Shown here one piece after another: positions 1 to 8,477 of a DNA stretch of 64,000 bases. Position numbers and translations under genes: made by a program. Each line of letters opens with the position of its first letter. The stretch's first letter is position 1. The DNA comes from G963708325 sp963708325. Lineage in GTDB: Bacteria; Actinomycetota; Thermoleophilia; Solirubrobacterales; 70-9. Under the pieces are notes generated by a model that saw nothing but the letters and a program-made list of their open reading frames with translations, had not been told where the DNA came from and did not search any database. The stretch lies in NCBI GenBank assembly GCA_963708325.1, contig OY970203.1, forward strand, positions 2,790,001-2,854,000, read 5' to 3'.

Positions 1-1417
1 CGAGGTCGAGGAGGCGGTGCTCGAGCAATACGCCGGCGACGGCGACGAGCCCGACCCCGAGCGCCGCGCCGCGGTCGGGGCCGCGTTCGACAAGCTCGAG
101 AAGGAAGTGATCCGCCAGCGCATCGCCGTCGACAAGAAGCGCCCCGACGGCCGTGCCCAGGACGAGATCCGGCCGATCGAGTGCGAGGTGGACGTGGCGC
201 CGCGGTCGCACGGCTCGGCGCTGTTCACGCGTGGGGAGACGCAGATCCTCTCCAACGTAGCGCTCGGCACCAGCCGCATGGACATGCGGCTCGACACGCT
301 CGGGATCGCGACGACCAAGCGCTTCTGGCACCACTACAACTTCCCCCCGTTCTCGGTCGGGGAGGCCGGCTTCATGCGGGGGCCGAAGCGACGCGACATC
401 GGCCACGGAGCGCTCGCCGAGCGCGCCCTGGTCGCCACGGTTCCGGGGGAGGAGGACTTCCCCTACGTGATCCGCGTCGTCTCCGACACGCTGGAGTCGA
501 ACGGGTCCTCCTCGATGGGCTCGGTGTGCGCCTCCTCGATGGCCCTGATGGCCGCCGGCGTGCCCGTGTCCGCCCCCGTGGCTGGGGTGGCGATGGGCCT
601 GATCAAGGAGGGCGACGACTACGTCGTGCTGACCGACATCGCCGGCGTCGAGGACCACCTCGGCGACATGGACTTCAAGGTCGCCGGCACTGCGGAGGGG
701 ATCACGGCGCTGCAGATGGACATCAAGATCTCCGGGGTCACCTTCGACATCCTCCGGGACGCTCTCGAGCAGGCGCGGGCCGGGCGGCTGTTCATTCTCG
801 AGCGTATGGCCGAGACGGTCCCGGGCCCGCGTGAGGAGATGTCTCAGTACGCGCCGCGCATCACCGCCATCCAGATCGACCCCGAGAAGATCGGCGCCGT
901 CATCGGCAAGGGCGGCGAGACGATCCGGGCGCTGCAGGAGGAGTTCGAGGCCGAGATCGACATCGACGACGACGGCACCGTGCGCGTCTACGCCTCCACG
1001 GGCGAGCTGGTGGACGGATGCATCGCCCGCATCGAGTCGATGACGAAGGAGGCCGAGGTGGGCGACACGTTCAGCGGCAAGGTCGTGAAGACCACCACGT
1101 TCGGAGCCTTCGTCGAGCTGACCAAGGGCACCGACGGCCTCCTGCACATCTCCAACGTCAAGCCCGGCGAGCGGGTAGAGAGCGTCGACGACGTGCTCAG
1201 CCCGGGCGACCAGCTCGACGTCACCGTGGTCGAGGTGGACCGCGAGCGGGGCCGGATCGGCCTGCGGCTGAGCAATGACCCGGCCGTCGAGGGCAAGAGC
1301 GCCGACGAGCTGAGCCAAGTCGGCACCGGCGATCCCGGGCCGCCCCGGCGCGACGGCGACCGCCGCCGCGGCCGCGAGGGCCGCGGCGGCGACGGGCGGA
1401 GACGCTCCCGGCGTTGA
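1..1417 (+). CDS. pnp: Polyribonucleotide nucleotidyltransferase (PNPase), 3' part
   Basis: Phosphorolytic 3'-5' exoribonuclease of the RNA degradosome. The gene enters from the left edge, so the first RNase PH domain is missing. Visible in order are the end of the linker helices, the second RNase PH core (motifs FPPFSVGEAGF and RRDIGHGALAERAL), a KH domain with the loop IGKGGETIR, and an S1 domain (TFGAFVELTKGTDGLLHIS). The tail is basic and Arg/Gly-rich (DRRRGREGRGGDGRRRSRR). Actinobacterial PNPases can also make pppGpp in some species, which cannot be judged here. The stop overlaps the TTG of the M16 peptidase (TTGA), so the two are translationally coupled. Confidence 0.97.
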   Translation, partial: EVEEAVLEQYAGDGDEPDPERRAAVGAAFDKLEKEVIRQRIAVDKKRPDGRAQDEIRPIECEVDVAPRSHGSALFTRGETQILSNVALGTSRMDMRLDTLGIATTKRFWHHYNFPPFSVGEAGFMRGPKRRDIGHGALAERALVATVPGEEDFPYVIRVVSDTLESNGSSSMGSVCASSMALMAAGVPVSAPVAGVAMGLIKEGDDYVVLTDIAGVEDHLGDMDFKVAGTAEGITALQMDIKISGVTFDILRDALEQARAGRLFILERMAETVPGPREEMSQYAPRITAIQIDPEKIGAVIGKGGETIRALQEEFEAEIDIDDDGTVRVYASTGELVDGCIARIESMTKEAEVGDTFSGKVVKTTTFGAFVELTKGTDGLLHISNVKPGERVESVDDVLSPGDQLDVTVVEVDRERGRIGLRLSNDPAVEGKSADELSQVGTGDPGPPRRDGDRRRGREGRGGDGRRRSRR

Positions 1418-2700
1418 CCGAGGCGCCCCACCGGCTGAGCGAGCTTCCATCCGGGGTCCGGGTCGTCACCGAGGCGATGCCCTCGGTGCGCTCGGTGGCC
1501 CTCGGGTTGTGGGTGCGCACGGGGTCGCGCGACGAGGACCCCGTCATCGCCGGGGTTTCGCATTTCCTCGAGCACATGCTGTTCAAGGGGACGCAGAGCC
1601 ACACCGCGATCGAGATCTCGGAGCTGTTCGACGGGCTTGGCGCCACCGTGAACGCCGCCACGGGCAAGGAGACCACGCACCTGCACGCCCGCTGCGTGGA
1701 CGTCCACGCCGAGCGCGTGTTCGAGGTGCTCTCCGAGATGCTGCTCGGCCCGACCTATCCCGAGGTCGACTCCGAGCGCGCAGTCGTGCTCGAGGAGATC
1801 GCGATGTACGAGGACGAGCCGATGGACAAGGTGCACGACATCCTCGGCGAGGCGGTCTTCGGCGACCATCCGCTCGGGCGACGCGTGATCGGCAGCGCCG
1901 ACGTGATCGCCTCGGTCCCGATCCCCGAGATCGCCGCCTATCACGATCGCCGCTACGTGGGACCGAATATCGTCGTCGCCGCCGCGGGCCACCTCGACCA
2001 CGCCGAGGTCGCGGCGCTCGCCGAGCGCCACCTCGCACCGGATGTCGCCCCGGCTCCCGGGTCGGCCGGCGAGGGCCCCGACGACGCCGCGGTCCCGCGC
2101 CGGCGCTTCCAGGGGAAAGAGACCGAGCAGTACCACCTCTGCCTCGGCGGGCCCGGGATCGACCGCTACGACGATCGCCGCTTCGCCTTGGGCGTGCTGG
2201 ACACGGCCTTCGGCGGCTCGAGCTCGTCACGGCTGTTCCGCGAGGTGCGCGAGAAGCGCGGCCTCGCCTACTCGGTCGGCTCCTACACCGAGCAGTTCAG
2301 CGACTCCGGCATGGTCGCCCTCTACGTTGGCACGCGCGCGGACAACGTCGAGGAGGCGGCCGCCGTGATCGGCGCCGAGCTGGCGCAGCTGCACGCGGAC
2401 GGCGTCTCGGGCGAGGAGCTGGACCGGGCGAAGGAGCAGGTAAAGGGGCGCCTGGTGCTGGGGATGGAGTCGACGGCGGCGCGGATGTCGCGTCTCGGCC
2501 GCACCGTCCTGTTCGACGCCGAGCTGCTCACCCTGGACGAGATGCTGGCGAGGGTCGACGCGGTGACGAGCGAGGACCTGGTCGAGCTGGCCCGCGAGTT
2601 CTACGCGCCGGCCGCCCTCTCGGCGGCCTGCATCGGCCCCAGCGAGGACCACTTCCGCACCGCTCTGTCCGCCGTGAACGAGGCTCTAGCCGCAGCATGA
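1414..2700 (+). CDS. M16 family zinc metallopeptidase
   Basis: Pitrilysin/processing-peptidase-like protein of 428 aa. The inverted zinc motif HxxEH is at residues 50-54 (HFLEH), and the third ligand is expected in ERAVVLEEI around residues 121-129. The second M16 domain (about 180-400) carries the usual FGGSSSSRLFREVREKRGLAYSVGS region. Length and order match the single-chain actinobacterial PepR-type peptidases that sit next to pnp. The start is TTG inside the pnp stop codon; no alternative ATG lies upstream of the conserved N-terminus. Its substrate is unknown. Confidence 0.93.
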   Translation: MTEAPHRLSELPSGVRVVTEAMPSVRSVALGLWVRTGSRDEDPVIAGVSHFLEHMLFKGTQSHTAIEISELFDGLGATVNAATGKETTHLHARCVDVHAERVFEVLSEMLLGPTYPEVDSERAVVLEEIAMYEDEPMDKVHDILGEAVFGDHPLGRRVIGSADVIASVPIPEIAAYHDRRYVGPNIVVAAAGHLDHAEVAALAERHLAPDVAPAPGSAGEGPDDAAVPRRRFQGKETEQYHLCLGGPGIDRYDDRRFALGVLDTAFGGSSSSRLFREVREKRGLAYSVGSYTEQFSDSGMVALYVGTRADNVEEAAAVIGAELAQLHADGVSGEELDRAKEQVKGRLVLGMESTAARMSRLGRTVLFDAELLTLDEMLARVDAVTSEDLVELAREFYAPAALSAACIGPSEDHFRTALSAVNEALAAA

Positions 2701-2804
2701 ATCACCTTCCGACCACCTGCTCTGCTCTCGCTCGCTCGCACTCACATGACCGGTAGCCCTGCTCGCTCGCTTCCGCGGTCGCAGGTGATCGGGTCTGCGT
2801 TTTC

Positions 2805-3476
2805 ATGATTCGGGTGGTTGTGTCGGGGGCGGCGGGGCGGATGGGGCAGGCCGTGTGCGAGGCCGTTGAAGCCGCCGACGATCTGGAGCTCGGCGGGCGC
2901 GCCGATCCGGCGCTCGACGCCCCTTTGGCCGAGGCGCTCGACGGCGCCGACGTCGTCGTCGACTTCAGCACCCCCGACAGCGCCGCCCAGAACGTCGAGC
3001 GGGCGCTGCGGGAGGGCGTGCACGTCGTCGTCGGCACGACCGGCTTCGACCTCGACGCGATGCGCGCCGCCGCCGAGTCGGCCGGCGGCGAGGCGCGCTG
3101 CTTCGTCGCGCCGAACTTCGCGATCGGCGCGGTGCTGATGATGCAGGCCGCGCAGGCGATCGCGCCGCACATGCCCGACTGCGAGATCGTCGAGCTGCAT
3201 CACGAGACGAAGCTGGACGCCCCGTCGGGAACGGCGCGGCGCACCGCCGAGCTGATCGCGGCCGCCGGCGGCAACGTCCACGGCCCGATCCACTCGATCC
3301 GCCTGCCGGGGCTGGTCGCCCACCAGGAGGTGATCTTCGGCGGCGAGGGCCAGACGCTGACGATCCGCCACGACTCGACCGACCGGCGCTCGTTCATGCC
3401 CGGGGTGCTGCTCGCCGTGCGCCGCGTCGCCGACCTGCCCGACCGCTTCACGGTGGGGCTAGAGAACCTCCTATAG
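2805..3476 (+). CDS. dapB: 4-hydroxy-tetrahydrodipicolinate reductase
   Basis: Second committed step of lysine/diaminopimelate synthesis, reducing the DapA product with NAD(P)H. The N-terminal nucleotide-binding motif is VVSGAAGRMGQAV (residues 4-16), followed by VGTTGF and APNFAIGAVLMM. The catalytic segment reads ELHHETKLDAPSGTA, with the expected His and Lys. At 223 aa it is shorter than many family members (about 245-270) but no key motif is missing. It is preceded by a 104-bp gap containing imperfect GCTCGCTCGC repeats and no clear ribosome binding site. dapA follows after 59 bp. Confidence 0.95.
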   Translation: MIRVVVSGAAGRMGQAVCEAVEAADDLELGGRADPALDAPLAEALDGADVVVDFSTPDSAAQNVERALREGVHVVVGTTGFDLDAMRAAAESAGGEARCFVAPNFAIGAVLMMQAAQAIAPHMPDCEIVELHHETKLDAPSGTARRTAELIAAAGGNVHGPIHSIRLPGLVAHQEVIFGGEGQTLTIRHDSTDRRSFMPGVLLAVRRVADLPDRFTVGLENLL

Positions 3477-3523
3477 GCCGGGCGGAGCGCCTGGCGGGCG
3501 CGCTTGTCGACGGCGCGTTAGGC

Positions 3524-3529
3524 GATACT
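3524..3529 (+). promoter_or_regulatory. -10-like element of dapA, leaderless position
   Basis: GATACT ends 6 nt before the dapA ATG, the same hexamer and spacing as dapF. A weak -35 (TTGTCG, 3504-3509) lies 14 nt upstream. Confidence 0.45.
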
Positions 3530-3535
3530 TAGCCG

Positions 3536-4417
3536 ATGGCGGAGATCCGGGGCGTGATCACCGCGATGGTCACGCCGTTCGACGACGACGGCAGGTTGGA
3601 CGAGGCGGCGGCGAGGAGGCTCGCGCGCCACCTCGTCGAGAACGGCTCCCACGGCCTCGTGCTCGCTGGCACCACCGGTGAGGCGCCGACGCTGTCGGAC
3701 GCGGAGAAGATCGCGCTGCTGCGCGCGGTGCGGTCCGAGCTCGACGGAGAGGCGACGCTGATCTGCGGCACCGGATCCAACGACACGCGGCACTCGGTGG
3801 AGTTGACGCGCATGGCCGCCGACGCGGGCGCGGACGCCGCCCTGGTCGTCACTCCCTACTACAACAAGCCGAACCGGGCCGGCCTGCGTGCCCACTTCGA
3901 GGCCGTCGCGGCGGCGTCGCCGCTGCCGATGGTCCTCTACAACATCCCCTCGCGCTGCGTGATCAACCTTCCTCCCGACCTGCTTGCCGAGCTCGCCCGC
4001 GAGATCGACACGGTCGTCGCCGTCAAGCAGGCCAACAACGACGAGTTGGGCCCGATCGAGGGCCTCGGCGTGCTTGCCGGCAACGACGAGATCTTCCTGC
4101 GCTGCCTCGAGGGCGGCGGCACCGGCGGGATCCTGGTCGCCTCTCATCTCGTCGGCCCGCAGATGCGCGAGATCTACGACGCCGCCCGCAGCGACGACCT
4201 GGAGCGCGCCCGCGAGGTTGAGGCCTCGATCGCGGGCATCTTCGAGGCGATGACGGTGACCGCGAACCCGATCCCGGTGAAGACGGCGCTGGCCCTCACC
4301 GGGGTGGTCTCGGACCGCATGCGGCTGCCGATGGTGGCCGCCGACGCGGAGCAGCGCGAGCGGATCCGCGCCGCCCTGGAGGCGCACGGGCTGCTCGCCG
4401 CCTCCCCGGCTACGTAG
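3536..4417 (+). CDS. dapA: 4-hydroxy-tetrahydrodipicolinate synthase
   Basis: Condenses pyruvate with aspartate semialdehyde. It is a full-length TIM barrel (293 aa) with GTTGEAPTLS (residues 45-54), YYNKPNRAGL (108-117), the catalytic tyrosine in YNIPSR (Y135) and the Schiff-base lysine K164 in VAVKQAN. The GGGTGGILVASHL segment near residue 200 corresponds to the usual G-x-x-G-x-I/V-S loop. The ATG is chosen because GATACT sits 6 nt upstream and no Shine-Dalgarno is present, as expected for a leaderless transcript. RNase J begins at the base after the stop. Confidence 0.96.
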   Translation: MAEIRGVITAMVTPFDDDGRLDEAAARRLARHLVENGSHGLVLAGTTGEAPTLSDAEKIALLRAVRSELDGEATLICGTGSNDTRHSVELTRMAADAGADAALVVTPYYNKPNRAGLRAHFEAVAAASPLPMVLYNIPSRCVINLPPDLLAELAREIDTVVAVKQANNDELGPIEGLGVLAGNDEIFLRCLEGGGTGGILVASHLVGPQMREIYDAARSDDLERAREVEASIAGIFEAMTVTANPIPVKTALALTGVVSDRMRLPMVAADAEQRERIRAALEAHGLLAASPAT

Positions 4418-6079
4418 TTGGCCGCCTCGGTCCGCATCCTTCCCCTCGGCGGCCTGGGGGAGATCGGCAAGAACATGACCGTCGTCGAGCACGAGGAGCG
4501 GATCGTCGTGGTCGACACTGGGCTGATGTTCCCGACCGCCGAGATGCTGGGGATCGACCTCGTTCTGCCCGACTTCTCCTACCTGCGCGAGCGCGCCGGC
4601 GACATCGAGGCAATCGTGCTGACGCACGGGCACGAGGACCACGTCGGGGCGCTGCCCTACGTGCTGCGCGAGGTCGGCGTGCCGCCGGCGATCTACGGCG
4701 GGGCGCTGACCGTCGGCATGGTCCGCTCCAAGCTCGACGAGCACAAGCTGCGCAACGTGCCGCTGGAGGAGCTTCCCCCGGGCGAGCGCGTGAAGCTGGG
4801 GCCGTTCGAGCTCGAGCTCGTGCACATGTCGCACTCGATCCCCGACGCCCGCGCGGTCGTCCTGCACACCGAGCTGGGCGCGGTGCTGCTCACGGGCGAC
4901 TACAAGTTCGACCAGACGCCCGTCGACGGCATGCCCGCCGACGTGTCGCGCCTGGCCCAGCTCGGGGCCGAGGGAGTCCTGGCGCTGTGCGGCGACTCCA
5001 CGAACGCCGACCGGCCGGGGGTCGCTCCCTCGGAGTCGAGCGTCGGCCCGGCGCTGCTGGAGGCCTTCTCCCGCTGCGACGGACGCATCATCGTCACCTG
5101 CTTCGCGTCCAACGTGCATCGCGTCCAGCAGGTGATCGACGCGGCGGCGCAGCTCGACCGCCGGGTCTCCCTGGTGGGCCGCTCGATGCGCAAGAACTTC
5201 AACATCGCCTCGGGACTCGGCATCGCCGAGGCGCCCGACGGCCTGCTGATCCAGCCGAGGGAGATCCAGGACTTCCCCGACCACAAGGTGGTGGCGATCT
5301 CGACGGGGAGCCAGGGCGAGCCGCTCTCGGCGCTGCGGCGGATGGCCCACAACGACCATCCCGACGTCGAGCTTCACTCCGGCGACACCGTGCTCTTCTC
5401 CGCCACGCCGATCCCGGGCAACGAGCAGGCGGTCAACGAGACCGTCGACCGCATCTTCGAGATCGGGGCCTCGGTGATCACCACGGCGGACGCGCCGATT
5501 CACGCCTCCGGGCACGGCTGGCAGGAGGAGCTGAAGCTGATGCTGAACCTGACCCGGCCCCGCTACGTGCTTCCGATCCACGGCGACCACCGCCGGCTCC
5601 GGCTCCATGCCGAGCTGGCGCACGCGATCGGCCACGATCCCGAGGCCGTGTTCACGTCGCGAAACGGCGTCGCCCTGGAGATCGACGAGGCGGGGGCGCG
5701 CCTGGGGGAGGACGTCCACGCGGGGATGGTGTTCGTGGACGGCGTCGGCATCGGCGATCCCGACGACGTTGCCCTGCGCGACCGGCGCACGCTCTCCGCG
5801 GACGGCGTGTTCATCGTCGTCGCCACGATCTCCAGCGACGACGGCTCGTCGGTGGCGGCGCCGGAGATCATCTTCCGCGGGGTGCCCTTCGTGGAGGAGG
5901 CCGACGGGCTCGTCGAGGAGCTGCGGGGCGTGGTCGACGACTGCCTGGCGGAGGCCGCCGCCGAGGGCAACCGCGAGGTCAACCTGATCCAGCAGGACCT
6001 GCACGACGACGTGGCGAGCTTCGTCTACGAGCGGCTCCGCCGCCGCCCGATGGTGCTCCCCGTCGTCGTCGAGGTCTGA
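4418..6079 (+). CDS. rnj: Ribonuclease J
   Basis: Beta-CASP metallo-beta-lactamase RNase with 5'-3' exo- and endonuclease activity in mRNA turnover and rRNA maturation. The metal motif HGHEDH is at residues 70-75. SHSIPDA, TGDYKFDQTP and GDSTNADRPG follow, then the beta-CASP motifs ISTGSQGEP and HASGH and a C-terminal domain. The 553-aa length is normal. The TTG start directly abuts the dapA stop, so translation is coupled. Together with PNPase and RNase Y in this window, it supplies most of the expected actinobacterial mRNA-decay machinery. Confidence 0.96.
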   Translation: MAASVRILPLGGLGEIGKNMTVVEHEERIVVVDTGLMFPTAEMLGIDLVLPDFSYLRERAGDIEAIVLTHGHEDHVGALPYVLREVGVPPAIYGGALTVGMVRSKLDEHKLRNVPLEELPPGERVKLGPFELELVHMSHSIPDARAVVLHTELGAVLLTGDYKFDQTPVDGMPADVSRLAQLGAEGVLALCGDSTNADRPGVAPSESSVGPALLEAFSRCDGRIIVTCFASNVHRVQQVIDAAAQLDRRVSLVGRSMRKNFNIASGLGIAEAPDGLLIQPREIQDFPDHKVVAISTGSQGEPLSALRRMAHNDHPDVELHSGDTVLFSATPIPGNEQAVNETVDRIFEIGASVITTADAPIHASGHGWQEELKLMLNLTRPRYVLPIHGDHRRLRLHAELAHAIGHDPEAVFTSRNGVALEIDEAGARLGEDVHAGMVFVDGVGIGDPDDVALRDRRTLSADGVFIVVATISSDDGSSVAAPEIIFRGVPFVEEADGLVEELRGVVDDCLAEAAAEGNREVNLIQQDLHDDVASFVYERLRRRPMVLPVVVEV

Positions 6080-6099
6080 GGGACGGCCCCGGAAAAGAA

Positions 6100-6142
6100 C
6101 CCGCCGGGGTCTAGGGAGGGCGACCCCGGCGGGCGTGTCTTT
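6100..6142 (+). terminator. Strong hairpin terminator between convergent rnj and sensor kinase
   Basis: A perfect 12-bp stem, CCCGCCGGGGTC (6100-6111) with GACCCCGGCGGG (6122-6133), has a 10-nt loop and is followed by CGTGTCTTT. It lies between two genes that converge and may act in both directions. Confidence 0.8.
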
Positions 6143-6206
6143 GGCTCAGGCAGTGCCAAAGGAGAGCCCGTCGCGACGGCTATTTCTGGGGGAGGCCACG
6201 ACGGGC
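6141..6206. other. Nested inverted repeats downstream of the rnj terminator
   Basis: Three further dyads follow the terminator: TTGGC/GCCAA (6141-6145 with 6155-6159), the 12-bp palindrome CCGTCGCGACGG (6168-6179), and GCCCGTCG/CGACGGGC (6166-6173 with 6199-6206). They could form a second terminator for the opposite strand or a small structured RNA. No coding sequence is seen in 6080-6243. Confidence 0.4.
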
Positions 6207-6243
6207 GTTGTGTCTCGTCCACCGCGCACCCTAGGCCGGGTGC

Positions 6244-7680
6244 CTAAACCGCTCCTAAAGGCCGCCTAACGGCTCGCTCAGACCTTGCGCCGCCGGCCAG
6301 CGGCAGGCGAATGCGGAAGAGCGCGCCGCCGTGCGGCGAGCTCATCGCCTCGACGGTGCCCTCGTGCGACTCGGCCACCGCCCGCACGATCGCCAGGCCA
6401 AGCCCAGTGCCGGCGCCCCCCGCCGTGTCGGCGGGGCCCGCGCCGCGCACGAAGCGGTCGAACACCTGCCCCTGAAGTCCCGCCGGGAGGCCTGGCCCGT
6501 CGTCGGCGACCTCGAGCACGGCGCGGCCGTCCTCGGCACGGACCACGACGCTGATCGTCGAGCGATCGGGGGTGTGGCGAACGGCGTTGTCGACCAGGTT
6601 GACCACCATGCGGTGGAGCTCGTCCGGGCTGCCGCTCACCGGCACCGGCTCGGGAGCCGACAGCGACAGCGACCGCGAGCCGGCGACGGGCTCCACCTCG
6701 GTGAGCGCGGCCGCGGCGATCTCCGCGAGGTCGCAGCCGCGACGCTGCCCGGGGCGGCCGGCGTCGGCGCGGGCCAGCAGGAGCAGGTCCGAGACGAGGC
6801 GGCTCATCCGCCGCGAGGAGCGCAGCGCCGAGCCCACCATCTCGCGCTTGTCTGCGCCCTCGTCGCGCGCCAGCGTCTCCTCCAACAGCTCGAGGTTGGC
6901 GAGCACGCTCGTCAGCGGTGTGCGCAGCTCGTGCGAGGCGTCGGCGACGAACTCGCGCTGGGTCTGCATCGCCTGCTCGCGTTCCGCCCGCGCGGCATCG
7001 AGCGACCGCAGCATCTGCTCGAGGGTGCGCGCCAGCTCGGCGACCTCGTCGTCGGTCTCCGGCATCGGGATCCGCCGCGACGGATCGCGGGTGTCGGCGA
7101 TCTCGCGCGCCGAGGCGGTGAGCGTGGAGATCGGCCGCATCGCCCTGCCGGCGACCGCGAGCCCGGCCAGCGTGGCGAGCGCGGTCCCGGCCAGGGCTCC
7201 GGCGGCGAGAAAGAGCCAGAGGCGGTGGATCGTGCGCTCCAGGTCCTCGACGCTGCGGCCGTACTGGACGTACACCGGCGGCAGGCCGAGCTCGTTGCTG
7301 ACGACCGGGGCCGACGCCACCTCGAGCCCGCGCTCCCGCACGAGGCCACGTCGCGGGGGACCGAGGGTGGGGGCGTGGGTGCTCTGTGTGAGCACGTCGC
7401 CGGACGCGGTGACGATCCTGATCACCGCCGCGTTGGAGGCGGCGTAGTCGTCGAGCAGCGGGCTATGCACCACCGGCCCCAGGCCGGAGTTCTCGACCCG
7501 CACCTGCACCGCCAGCGATCCGGCCGCGCTTCGCAGGTCGCCGTTGAAGTCGCTGCGGAGGCGGTCCGTGGCGAGCCGGCCGATCACCATCGCGAAGGCG
7601 ATCAGGATGGCCGCGGTGAGTGTGGCCGAGGCGAGAGTCAGTCGCCAGCGGACCGGCCAGCGCTGGACCTGCGAGATCAC
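6244..7680 (-). CDS. Membrane sensor histidine kinase
   Basis: Orthodox HAMP kinase of 478 aa. Transmembrane helix 1 is at about 14-34, followed by an extracytoplasmic sensor (about 40-150), TM2 at about 154-176, and HAMP at about 177-230. The phosphoacceptor H250 lies in the H-box DASHELRTPL. The N-box NLVDNAVRHTPD, the DDGPGLP loop and GTGLGLAIV complete the ATPase. It starts with GTG 13 nt after the response regulator stop, so the pair is one minus-strand operon. The architecture resembles MprB/TrcS-type envelope stress kinases, but the signal cannot be named from sequence. Confidence 0.93.
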   Translation of the reverse strand: MISQVQRWPVRWRLTLASATLTAAILIAFAMVIGRLATDRLRSDFNGDLRSAAGSLAVQVRVENSGLGPVVHSPLLDDYAASNAAVIRIVTASGDVLTQSTHAPTLGPPRRGLVRERGLEVASAPVVSNELGLPPVYVQYGRSVEDLERTIHRLWLFLAAGALAGTALATLAGLAVAGRAMRPISTLTASAREIADTRDPSRRIPMPETDDEVAELARTLEQMLRSLDAARAEREQAMQTQREFVADASHELRTPLTSVLANLELLEETLARDEGADKREMVGSALRSSRRMSRLVSDLLLLARADAGRPGQRRGCDLAEIAAAALTEVEPVAGSRSLSLSAPEPVPVSGSPDELHRMVVNLVDNAVRHTPDRSTISVVVRAEDGRAVLEVADDGPGLPAGLQGQVFDRFVRGAGPADTAGGAGTGLGLAIVRAVAESHEGTVEAMSSPHGGALFRIRLPLAGGARSERAVRRPLGAV

Positions 7681-7693
7681 CCGCGCCCGCCGC

Positions 7694-8377
7694 TCACGCC
7701 GGACGCAGGACGTAGCCCGCGCCCCGCTTGGTGTGCAGCAGCCGCTCCTCGCCGCCCTCCTCCAGCTTACGGCGCAGGTTCGAGATGAAGACGTCGATCG
7801 TGTTCGTGGGGGCGAGCGGGTCGTAGCCCCAAACCTCGTCGAGCAGGCGCTCGCGCGACACCACCAGTCGCTCGTTTCGCATCAGGTACTCGAGCAGCTC
7901 GAACTCTCGGTTGGTCAGCTCGATCTCCCGGTCGCCGCGTGCCACCTCGTGCGTGTCGGGGTTGAGACGGAGGTCGCCGACAACGAGCGAGGCGCTGCCG
8001 CGGGGCGGGCGGCGTCGCAGCAGGGCGCGGATCCGCGCCAGGATCTCCTGGCGCTCGAACGGCTTGACGAGGTAGTCGTCCGCGCCGGAGTCCAGCCCTT
8101 CGACGCGGTCGTGCGTCTCCGCGCGGGCCGTCAGGATCAGGATCGGGACGTCGCCGTCGGACCGCAGCCGGCGGCAGACCTCGACGCCGTCGAGGTCGGG
8201 AAGGCCGAGATCGAGCACGACGAGGTCGGGGACGAACTCGCCGGCGGCGTCGAGGGCCTCGCCGCCGCCGGCGGCCGTGCGCACCTCGTAGCCCTCGTGC
8301 CGCAGCGAGCGCCGCAGCACGTCGGCGATGTCGGCGTCGTCCTCGACGATCAGGACGCGGCCCATGCCGTCGTTCAT
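7694..8377 (-). CDS. OmpR-family response regulator
   Basis: Receiver domain (residues 7-120) has the acidic pair in VEDDADI, phosphoacceptor D56 in VVLDLGLP and the lysine in DDYLVKPFE. It is followed by an OmpR/PhoB winged helix ending in DVFISNLRRKL and RGAGYVL. The 227-aa length is normal. The ATG at 8377 has TAACAT 7 nt upstream and no Shine-Dalgarno. An in-frame ATG four codons later is an alternative. It is transcribed divergently from ftsK and together with the downstream kinase. Confidence 0.94.
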   Translation of the reverse strand: MNDGMGRVLIVEDDADIADVLRRSLRHEGYEVRTAAGGGEALDAAGEFVPDLVVLDLGLPDLDGVEVCRRLRSDGDVPILILTARAETHDRVEGLDSGADDYLVKPFERQEILARIRALLRRRPPRGSASLVVGDLRLNPDTHEVARGDREIELTNREFELLEYLMRNERLVVSRERLLDEVWGYDPLAPTNTIDVFISNLRRKLEEGGEERLLHTKRGAGYVLRPA

Positions 8378-8384
8378 GGGACCG

Positions 8385-8390
8385 ATGTTA
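8385..8390 (-). promoter_or_regulatory. -10-like element of the response regulator
   Basis: TAACAT on the minus strand ends 7 nt before the ATG. Confidence 0.45.
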
Positions 8391-8477
8391 AAGACGTTCA
8401 GCCGCCGTCCCGGCTTAATTTAGCCGCGCTTTAGGCGCGCGCAGGGGTGCGGCCTCAGGCGTCGAATCCGCATTCAG

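Noticed and set aside
3518..6004. Long open frame on the minus strand across dapA and rnj (828 codons)
   Set aside because: Antisense shadow caused by GC-rich codon bias; its translation is low-complexity Arg/Asp/Val/His-rich and the plus strand holds two clear enzymes.
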